The notes below the pieces were generated by a model, which was given only the letters and a program-made list of their open reading frames with translations, did no database searches and was not told the origin of the DNA. Source: Clostridiales bacterium UBA6386 (lineage in GTDB: Bacteria > Bacillota > Clostridia > Oscillospirales > Oscillospiraceae). From it: DNA of 9,103 nt. The first letter of the stretch is position 1. Each line of letters opens with the position of its first letter. Positions 3,631 to 9,103 of this stretch are shown one piece after another. Location of the stretch: positions 1 through 9,103 of the forward strand of contig DJQM01000024.1 in assembly GCA_002437585.1 (NCBI GenBank). The letters run 5' to 3'. A program made the position numbers and the translations under genes.

Positions 3631-6390
3631 GCTAAGAAGAAAAACGCTTCTCAAGCTGAGAAGATCGTAACGGATACCAAGCGGAAGGCACCCGCCGGCA
3701 AGTCTTCCAGGAAAAAGCCGCCCAAGAAGGCGGCTAACCGGAAGACTCCGCCCAAGGTGCAGACGGAATACGAAAACCCGGTGTCCACCGGCATTGTGGC
3801 GGGGCTGGCCAGCTTCGGGCTGTGCGTCCTGCTGGCACTGGTGTGCTTCAAGCCTGAGGGGGCACTGCTGCTGGCGGTGAAGACCGGCGTTCTGGGTCTG
3901 GTGGGAAGAGCGGGAATGTATTTTCTGATTCCCGCGCTGCTTTATACCGGCACCATCAACCTGTTCGGAAAACGGGCGTCCGCGCCCATGCGCAGCTTTT
4001 GCAGCATTGCTTTCGCACTGCTGTGCGGGGTGGTGTATCACCTGGCTCTGGCCGGGAGCATGGATTTTGACGTGAAGGAAATGTTTGACGCCGGTGTGGC
4101 CGGAACCTCCGGCGGCGTGATCTGCGGCGGCGTAGGGTATCTGCTGCGCTGGGGCTGCGGAACTGTCCTGGCGCTGCTCATCTGCATCCTGGCCATGATC
4201 CTGACGCTGCTGGGAGCCATGCGGATCACCGTGCCCAGCCTGATCCGTGCCATTGCCAATCGACCCCGGGACGACTGGGACGACGGCGACGACGAGGACA
4301 TTGAGCCGGCGGCGTTGGTGGTCAATAAGATTGCCAACAAGCAGATCGAGCAGAAGCGGCAGCGGCGGGAGCAGGAAAGGCTTCAGGCGGCGTCTCAGCC
4401 CCCGGCGGAGCAGACCCCTGCTCCTCAGCCCAGAAAGCCCGTCAGAAGGCCGGAACCTGCCAAAAAACCAACAGAGCCGGTGCCTATGGCGGACACCGTC
4501 CGCAATGCTCCGGGCAGGGGCGCGGCCTTCATGAGCCGGGTGGACGAGGAGATCAGCGCGCCGTTGGCGGGAACCAGCCGGTATGTCCACGAGGATGTGC
4601 CGGATGTGTTCGACGAGCCGGTGGAGGAGCGGATTCCGGTGCCGCCCAAGCCAGTCAATCCCTCGAAAATGCCGGAGCTGGTGCTGGACAAGGTCAGTCA
4701 GCCGGAGAATCCGTCGAAGAACCCGGCGCGGGAGAACCCGGCTCCGGCTGTCCGGGAAGTGTCCAAGCCGGAGAAGGAGGACACCGGGAAGGTAACAGCC
4801 AAGGATACGGCGGCCTCTGCCCGGCAGGTGGCGGCGGAGATCGCCGACAGTCAGAGCCAGGCAAAGCCTGAGTACTGCTTCCCGCCTTTGGATCTGCTGA
4901 AAAAGCCTGCCCGGGCGGCGGCGGACGGCACCGAGGAAATGCGGGAAAATTCCCGTCGGCTCAACGAGACCCTGGCAAGCTTCAACATCGATGCCCATAT
5001 CATCAACGTGACCCGGGGTCCCAGCGTCACCCGGTACGAGGTGGAGCTGGATCGGGGCGTGCGGCTGAACAAGCTTACCGGCTGCGCCGACGACATCGCC
5101 CTGAGCCTGGGTGCTTCCGGCGTTCGCATCGCGGCGGTGCCGGGGAAAATCTCCGTGGTGGGCATCGAGGTGCCAAACCGGACGGTGACTACCGTGTCTT
5201 TGCGGGAGGTTATTGATTCGGGTGAATTTTCCAATGCCAAGTCCAAGACCTCTGTGGCTCTGGGCAAGAGCATTGACGGAAACTGCGTGGTGGGCAATAT
5301 CGCCAAAATGCCCCACCTGCTGATCGCCGGTACCACCGGCTCCGGTAAATCCGTGTGCATGAACTCCATTATCATCAGCCTTCTCTACAAGGCCGGGCCT
5401 GAGGATATCAAGCTCATCATGGTGGATCCCAAGATGGTGGAGCTGGGCATTTACAACGGAATCCCCCAGCTGCTGATCCCCGTGGTCACAGACCCCAAAA
5501 AGGCGGCGGGAAGCCTGCAATGGGCGGTGACGGAAATGCTCCGCCGGTATAAGATGATGTCCGACATGGGTGTCCGGGATCTGGAATCCTACAATAGCCT
5601 GGTGGTGAACGAAGAGGGGGGACAGAAGCTTCCGTCCATCGTGGTCATCATCGATGAGCTGGCCGACCTGATGATGGTGGCGGCCAAGGAGGTGGAGGAT
5701 TCCATCTGCCGGATCGCCCAGATGGGTCGTGCCGCCGGAATGCACCTGATCATCGCCACCCAGCGGCCATCGGCCAACGTGATCACCGGCCTGATGAAGG
5801 CCAACATTCCCTCCCGGATTGCCTTCTCTGTGGCCTCCGCTATGGAATCCCGGATTATCTTAGACACCATGGGCGCGGAAAAGCTGGTGGGCAAGGGCGA
5901 CATGCTCTACGCCCCCATCGGAAGCGGCAAGCCATTGCGTGTTCAGGGCTGCTTCGTCACTGACAGCGAGGTGGAGGCGGTTGCGGAGTATGTAAAGGAC
6001 AACTACGTTTCCGACTACAACCAGGATGTGCTGGAGGAAATCGAGAAGAAGGCTCAGCAGACCGGCAAGAAGCCAGGCGCGGCGACGGCTTCCGATCCGG
6101 AACCCAGCAGCGAGGAACTGGAGGGCGACGAGATGCTGCCCGCGGCGGTGGACGTGATCCTGGAGACCGGGCAGGCCTCCGTATCCATGCTCCAGCGGCG
6201 GCTGAAGCTGGGCTATGCCAGGGCGGCTCGGATCGTGGACGAAATGGAGGAAAAGGGGATCGTAGGCCCCTTCCAGGGCAGCAAGCCCCGAGCCATTCTC
6301 ATCACCAAGGAGCAGTGGCAGGCCAAAAAGAACGGCGGACAGATGGATTTTGACGATCTGGATGCCGGGGATTTTGGGGAAACGGAATGA
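3628..6390 (+). CDS. ftsK: FtsK/SpoIIIE DNA translocase, 920 aa
   Basis: Membrane-anchored hexameric ATPase that pumps double-stranded DNA through the division or sporulation septum. Residues 1-50 are lysine-rich and cytosolic; hydrophobic segments lie at about 54-74, 88-108, 122-142 and in 165-205. A long linker rich in Pro, Glu, Lys and Arg (about 215-430) precedes the motor. Walker A is GTTGSGKS at 568-575, Walker B is VVIIDELAD at 672-680, and IIATQRPS follows in the expected place. The C-terminal winged-helix gamma domain, which reads DNA polarity sites, occupies about 836-905 (LETGQASVSMLQRRLKLGYA). Intact membrane segments favour a SpoIIIE-type protein rather than soluble SftA; tepA nearby agrees. 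At 920 residues it is longer than Bacillus SpoIIIE (787), mainly through the linker. GTG start chosen on AGGAGGT. Second gene of the uppP-like/ftsK unit; a strong terminator follows. Confidence 0.97.
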   Translation: MAKKKNASQAEKIVTDTKRKAPAGKSSRKKPPKKAANRKTPPKVQTEYENPVSTGIVAGLASFGLCVLLALVCFKPEGALLLAVKTGVLGLVGRAGMYFLIPALLYTGTINLFGKRASAPMRSFCSIAFALLCGVVYHLALAGSMDFDVKEMFDAGVAGTSGGVICGGVGYLLRWGCGTVLALLICILAMILTLLGAMRITVPSLIRAIANRPRDDWDDGDDEDIEPAALVVNKIANKQIEQKRQRREQERLQAASQPPAEQTPAPQPRKPVRRPEPAKKPTEPVPMADTVRNAPGRGAAFMSRVDEEISAPLAGTSRYVHEDVPDVFDEPVEERIPVPPKPVNPSKMPELVLDKVSQPENPSKNPARENPAPAVREVSKPEKEDTGKVTAKDTAASARQVAAEIADSQSQAKPEYCFPPLDLLKKPARAAADGTEEMRENSRRLNETLASFNIDAHIINVTRGPSVTRYEVELDRGVRLNKLTGCADDIALSLGASGVRIAAVPGKISVVGIEVPNRTVTTVSLREVIDSGEFSNAKSKTSVALGKSIDGNCVVGNIAKMPHLLIAGTTGSGKSVCMNSIIISLLYKAGPEDIKLIMVDPKMVELGIYNGIPQLLIPVVTDPKKAAGSLQWAVTEMLRRYKMMSDMGVRDLESYNSLVVNEEGGQKLPSIVVIIDELADLMMVAAKEVEDSICRIAQMGRAAGMHLIIATQRPSANVITGLMKANIPSRIAFSVASAMESRIILDTMGAEKLVGKGDMLYAPIGSGKPLRVQGCFVTDSEVEAVAEYVKDNYVSDYNQDVLEEIEKKAQQTGKKPGAATASDPEPSSEELEGDEMLPAAVDVILETGQASVSMLQRRLKLGYARAARIVDEMEEKGIVGPFQGSKPRAILITKEQWQAKKNGGQMDFDDLDAGDFGETE

Positions 6391-6396
6391 TGAAAC

Positions 6397-6432
6397 CAGG
6401 CCAGAGCCGGAAGGCTCTGGCCTGCATTTTTT
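6397..6432 (+). terminator. Rho-independent terminator of ftsK
   Basis: A perfect 12-base stem (6397-6408 with 6413-6424) with GGAA tetraloop is followed by CA and six T residues (6427-6432), starting 6 bases after the ftsK stop. The converging gene on the minus strand stops at 6448; the same hairpin lacks a T tract in that direction. Confidence 0.93.
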
Positions 6433-6447
6433 GTGCGGTGCTGCTTT

Positions 6448-7791
6448 TCAGCCCGTGGAGCGATCCCGGGCAAGCTCCCGGGCAACCATGACGGCCATGG
6501 CGGTGAGAAGGGGGAGCTTCTCCGGGTCGTAGACGATGAGGTAGGCGTTGTCGAAAACCAGGTTGGGAATGTTCAGAGCCAGATCCTCCATGATGCCGCC
6601 CAGCATCCGACCATCCAGGGTCACCCGGAAATTGCGGCCAACGGTGCCCAGATACTCCCGAAGCTCCAGGGTACCCTCGCTGGTTTCCATGGTGAACCGA
6701 TCCCGGGCAAATTCCAGCTGCTTTTCCAGGGTGCCGTAAAGCCGGTCGCTCTCGTAGAATTTGTAGGTGGCAAGGGCGTGACCCAGCTGCTTGGTCATCC
6801 GGAAGACCTCCTGGCCGTCCACATCCAGCACCCGCAGGGTGACCAGGGGGGCAGTGCCTTCCACGGTATAGCGGGTCTGACCCAGGTGATCCTCCAGGGT
6901 GAAGTGCTGGCCGATGAGATCGAAGCTTTCCCGGAAGGTGTAAATCTGGGAGGGTTCCAGGGGTCGGAAGGGCAGGGGCGTTCCGGTTTTGACGAAGGCT
7001 TCCAGGCTCTCCTTCAGCCAGTCCTTCATGCGGAAAATATCGCTGTGATAGCAAAGCTGGTCGGCCAGGGTGGCGTTTTGCGGCATCTCAGGGGGAAATT
7101 CCGGCTCCGTCAGCACCTGAGAAATAGAAATGCCCACCGGGGAGAAGCCTACATAGCCCAACAAATTGTCTCCGGTCAGGTAGAAATAGAGGTACTGACC
7201 CGTGGAATCCGGGCCGAAAACCAGGGCGGTTTTGTCGGTGGGGGAAAGGGCTGCCAGGTAGGCGGAGCCAAGAGGCGTGCGCAGGTGACGGTAGGCATCC
7301 GCGAATTCCTCAATTTTCCGGGAGCTGCCCAGGTCGATCATGGCACCGGTGTCCACGGCGTCATTATAATCCGCGGGGGAACCAAGGCTCCACATGGCAA
7401 GGCCCAGGATCAGGACGACGGTGGCGATGAACACCGGGGTTTCCTGCCAGTTCCCGGCGAAGCACATCCATACGGCGATGGCGATCAGTGCCAGGGAGAT
7501 AAGCCGGAACTTCCACATCCGCCGCCGGAGGGCGGGGGAGTAGGTTTGAATTTCCTCCTGCTTTTTCTGCTGCTTTCTGACGATGTTCTGGGTCTGCTCC
7601 TCAGCACGGGTCACGGGAGATTTGCCGTCAAAGAGCCAGGCCAGGAACAGAAGCACTGCCACCACCAGGGTAAGAAAAAGAATGACCAGGACGGAATAAA
7701 AGGTAAAGTCCCGGTTATAAATGTCGATGGCCGTTTCGTGAATGCCGAACAGGACGGTCAGTCCCGCGAGAATCAAAAAAAATTTGCGCAT
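6448..7791 (-). CDS. Four-helix membrane protein with C-terminal LURP-one/YxjI-like domain, 447 aa
   Basis: Hydrophobic helices lie at about residues 4-22, 31-54, 97-112 and 119-136, with a polar, coiled-coil-like stretch rich in Gln, Glu and Lys between the second and third (62-82). Residues 138-280 form a soluble middle part (with FGPDSTGQYLYFYLTG) that I do not recognise. The last 165 residues show the beta-strand pattern of LURP-one-related/YxjI proteins, which share the Tubby-like fold: FDLIGQHFTLEDHLGQTRY, then VLDVDGQEVFRM, ATYKFYESDRLY, FRVTLDGRMLGGI and an Asn-Ala-Tyr-Leu-Ile strand before a closing hydrophobic helix. Such domains are suspected to bind membranes or lipids, but bacterial function is unknown. 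I chose the ATG at 7789-7791 because AAAGGCGGG precedes it and the 20 codons upstream overlap the predicted promoter. It has its own promoter and converges on ftsK. Confidence 0.75.
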   Translation of the reverse strand: MRKFFLILAGLTVLFGIHETAIDIYNRDFTFYSVLVILFLTLVVAVLLFLAWLFDGKSPVTRAEEQTQNIVRKQQKKQEEIQTYSPALRRRMWKFRLISLALIAIAVWMCFAGNWQETPVFIATVVLILGLAMWSLGSPADYNDAVDTGAMIDLGSSRKIEEFADAYRHLRTPLGSAYLAALSPTDKTALVFGPDSTGQYLYFYLTGDNLLGYVGFSPVGISISQVLTEPEFPPEMPQNATLADQLCYHSDIFRMKDWLKESLEAFVKTGTPLPFRPLEPSQIYTFRESFDLIGQHFTLEDHLGQTRYTVEGTAPLVTLRVLDVDGQEVFRMTKQLGHALATYKFYESDRLYGTLEKQLEFARDRFTMETSEGTLELREYLGTVGRNFRVTLDGRMLGGIMEDLALNIPNLVFDNAYLIVYDPEKLPLLTAMAVMVARELARDRSTG

Positions 7792-7822
7792 AGAATCCCG
7801 CCTTTCCGCTTTTTCCTCCACC

Positions 7823-7851
7823 AGTGTAGCATATTTGTCCGCTCGCCGCAA
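7823..7851 (-). promoter_or_regulatory. Predicted promoter for the LURP-one membrane protein
   Basis: On the minus strand TTGCGG (7846-7851) and TACACT (7823-7828) are 17 bases apart, with a TG one base before the -10 (extended -10). A run of eight A residues lies just upstream of the -35 (7854-7861) and may act as an UP element. Transcription would start about 25 bases before the chosen ATG. Confidence 0.65.
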
Positions 7852-7896
7852 TCTTTTTTTTAGAGCTTCCCTATGGAAATATTCGGCGGGAAGGCC

Positions 7897-7925
7897 TTGA
7901 CACAGCCGGGAATTTTGAGTATAAT
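7897..7925 (+). promoter_or_regulatory. Consensus sigma-A promoter of tRNA-Pro
   Basis: TTGACA (7897-7902) and TATAAT (7920-7925) both match the consensus exactly and are separated by 17 bases. The tRNA begins 12 bases after the -10, so the 5' leader should be only about 5 bases. Confidence 0.95.
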
Positions 7926-7936
7926 GTCATGGTTAA

Positions 7937-8013
7937 CGGGGTATGGCGAAGCTTGGTATCGCGCTTGGTTCGGGTCCAAGAGGCCTCGGGTTCGAATCCC
8001 GATACTCCGACCA
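7937..8013 (+). tRNA. tRNA-Pro (anticodon CGG)
   Basis: A complete 77-base cloverleaf can be folded by eye. The acceptor stem is 7937-7943 with 8003-8009, including one G-U pair; the D stem is 7946-7949 with 7959-7962; the anticodon stem is 7964-7968 with 7976-7980 around loop TTCGGGT, giving anticodon CGG at 7971-7973 (reads CCG). The variable loop is AGGCC, the T stem is 7986-7990 with 7998-8002 around TTCGAAT, the discriminator is A8010, and CCA is encoded at 8011-8013. It is a single-gene transcription unit with consensus promoter and a terminator starting three bases after CCA. Confidence 0.97.
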
Positions 8014-8016
8014 AAG

Positions 8017-8040
8017 GGGAGCCTGTCGGCTCCCTTTTTT
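8017..8040 (+). terminator. Terminator of the tRNA-Pro unit
   Basis: A 7-base GC-rich stem (8017-8023 with 8028-8034) with loop TGTC is followed by six T residues (8035-8040). It lies immediately after the encoded CCA. Confidence 0.93.
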
Positions 8041-8047
8041 GCTGCCT

Positions 8048-8080
8048 AAAAGAGCCGCTGCGGAAATTGCAGCGGCTCTT
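8048..8080 (-). terminator. Terminator of the calcium/sodium antiporter gene
   Basis: A perfect 12-base stem (8050-8061 with 8069-8080) with a 7-base loop is followed on the minus strand by TTTTA (8047-8051, overlapping the stem foot). It lies just after the antiporter stop codon and back to back with the tRNA terminator. Confidence 0.88.
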
Positions 8081-8087
8081 CGGCGTA

Positions 8088-9059
8088 TTATACGAAGAAC
8101 TGGAAAACGCAGAAGGCGGCGTAGATGCAAAGAAGGGTCACACCCTGCCAGCGGGAGAGCCGCTTTTTTGTCAGGGCGGGGACGGTGAGCAGAAGCATCA
8201 CCAGCAGCATCAGGGGAATGTCCAGCACCAGGGAGGCGTTGCGGCCAAGCAGCAGCTTGCCCACCGGCACGTCGAAGGGGGCGATGGTCACGGCCATGCC
8301 GGAGACCAGCACCAGATTGAACACGTTGGCTCCGATGACGTTGCCAATGCCCAGGGAGGCATGCCCCTTCCGCAGGGAGGTGATGGTGGTGATCAGCTCC
8401 GGAAGGGAGGTGCCCAGAGCCACAAAGGTCAGGGCAATGACCGTTTCCGGCACCCCCAGCTTCTGGGCAATGATGGTGCCGTGCTCTACCAGAAGATTGG
8501 CACCGTAGGCGATAAGGGCGGCACCGATGACCAGCAGCACCAGCTCCATTGCAAGAGAACGGGGGGCTTTCACTTCCTCAGGCTCTTCCCGGTTGGCCTC
8601 CTCCGGGTATCTGAGACCCTGACGGATATTGGCAACCATGTAGATGACAAAGATCGTCAGCAGTATGACGCCCAGCCACCGGGGGAAGGTGCCCAGCCAA
8701 TAAGCTGCCAGGCAGTACACCGCGGAGGCAAAGAAGAAAAAGAAAACAGGCATTTTCATGGTTTTTACGTTCACCGGGCCTGGGTTGCAGGTTACGGAAA
8801 TAGCCGCGATCAGCGCGGTATTGCAGATGATGGAGCCGATGGCGTTGCCATAGGACATGGCGCCCTGGCCGTTCAGTGCGCCGGTGGCGGACACCATCAC
8901 CTCCGGCAATGTGGTTCCGATGGACACCACCGTGGCGCCTACGATGATCTCCGGGATGTGGAACCGCCGGGCAAGGCCGGTGGCGCCGTCCACGAACCAG
9001 TCGCCGCCCTTGATGAGCAGCACAAGGCCAACTGCAAACAATAATACGGGTACAAGCAT
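8088..9059 (-). CDS. Calcium/sodium antiporter of the CaCA family (YrbG-like), 323 aa
   Basis: An integral membrane cation exchanger, expected to extrude Ca2+ against an inward Na+ (or H+) gradient. The two inverted alpha repeats that form the ion path are both intact: GATVVSIGTTLPE at residues 41-53 with GNAIGSIICN at 71-80, and ALTFVALGTSLPE at 209-221 with GNVIGANVFN at 239-248. Glu53 and Glu221 are in the position of the ion-coordinating glutamates. About ten hydrophobic helices are present, split by a charged cytosolic loop (about 150-166, rich in Glu, Pro and Arg). Length matches YrbG-type proteins. The ATG is preceded on the minus strand by AAGGAG (9067-9072) at 7 bases. Its promoter is not visible in the 44 bases left before the window edge. 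Its terminator faces that of tRNA-Pro. Exact ion specificity is inferred from family only. Confidence 0.95.
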   Translation of the reverse strand: MLVPVLLFAVGLVLLIKGGDWFVDGATGLARRFHIPEIIVGATVVSIGTTLPEVMVSATGALNGQGAMSYGNAIGSIICNTALIAAISVTCNPGPVNVKTMKMPVFFFFFASAVYCLAAYWLGTFPRWLGVILLTIFVIYMVANIRQGLRYPEEANREEPEEVKAPRSLAMELVLLVIGAALIAYGANLLVEHGTIIAQKLGVPETVIALTFVALGTSLPELITTITSLRKGHASLGIGNVIGANVFNLVLVSGMAVTIAPFDVPVGKLLLGRNASLVLDIPLMLLVMLLLTVPALTKKRLSRWQGVTLLCIYAAFCVFQFFV

Positions 9060-9103
9060 GATGATTCTCCTTTTCCTTATTTGGGAACCTCTGATTAAAT
9101 CGG

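Noticed and set aside
3595..5745. 716-codon open frame on the minus strand opposite ftsK
   Set aside because: It is antisense to the clearly homologous ftsK gene, has a His/Arg/Gly-rich low-complexity composition typical of a GC-rich shadow frame and no domain.
6505..6512. GAGAAGGG, identical to the SpoIIIE recognition octamer of Bacillus
   Set aside because: One octamer in about 18 kb of two-strand sequence is close to chance, and it lies inside a coding region; no skewed distribution can be judged from this window.
6433..7863. 476-codon plus-strand frame opposite the LURP-one membrane protein
   Set aside because: The minus strand encodes a coherent membrane protein with promoter, ribosome binding site and recognisable domain. 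The plus frame is Gly/Gln/His-rich and overlaps the ftsK terminator.
7929..9044. 371-codon plus-strand frame running through the tRNA and opposite the antiporter
   Set aside because: It reads through the tRNA-Pro gene and its terminator and is antisense to the antiporter with intact alpha repeats.
9060..9103. AT-rich edge containing GGGAACCTCTGATTAA as a possible element end
   Set aside because: It resembles ends of some repeats, but no matching inverted copy occurs in this window and the rest is cut off, so no call is possible.
1..9103. CRISPR arrays, toxin-antitoxin pairs, phage genes or restriction genes
   Set aside because: I looked for regular direct repeats and for typical small paired ORFs and found none.

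Overview
The window reads as chromosomal DNA of a Gram-positive anaerobe of the class Clostridia, probably Oscillospiraceae-like (inference). The grounds are AGGAGG-type ribosome binding sites, use of TTG and GTG starts, a TepA-type protease close to a SpoIIIE/FtsK translocase as in Bacillus, a TIGR03905-type TSCPD protein, and GC-rich coding sequence (68% by hand count over 5041-5100). Most of it is conserved housekeeping sequence. I did not find a clear new defence, mobile or biosynthetic system.

Layout. Positions 1-195 hold the 3' end of a MATE-type efflux gene. Positions 196-850 carry no convincing gene; this block is lower in GC (42% over 601-700) and contains a strong hairpin terminator, a few inverted repeats and at most one tiny ORF. 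A C-terminal fragment of an IS5/IS4-type transposase (851-1042, minus) ends this accessory-looking segment and lies next to the stop codon of a conserved gene pair on the minus strand: ybaK-type deacylase followed by a TSCPD protein (1845 down to 1108). Divergent from it, on the plus strand, is a ClpP-fold protease of the TepA family (1941-2639) whose stop codon sits inside the loop of a terminator hairpin. A new promoter then drives a two-gene unit: a UppP/BacA-like membrane protein with degenerate active-site motifs (2781-3617) and ftsK/spoIIIE (3628-6390), closed by a strong terminator.

On the minus strand, 7791-6448 encodes a four-helix membrane protein with a C-terminal LURP-one/YxjI-like domain, driven by its own extended -10 promoter. 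Divergent from it is a tRNA-Pro(CGG) gene (7937-8013) with a consensus sigma-A promoter and its own terminator. It converges on a CaCA-family calcium/sodium antiporter (9059-8088, minus), so two terminators stand back to back between them.

Functional themes are translation quality control (ybaK, tRNA-Pro), envelope and membrane functions (MATE, TepA, UppP-like, LURP-one membrane protein, cation antiporter) and chromosome segregation (FtsK/SpoIIIE). The points most worth a second look are the UppP-like protein that has lost most canonical catalytic residues but is coupled to ftsK, the membrane-anchored LURP-one protein, and the decayed low-GC segment with an IS scar at the left edge.
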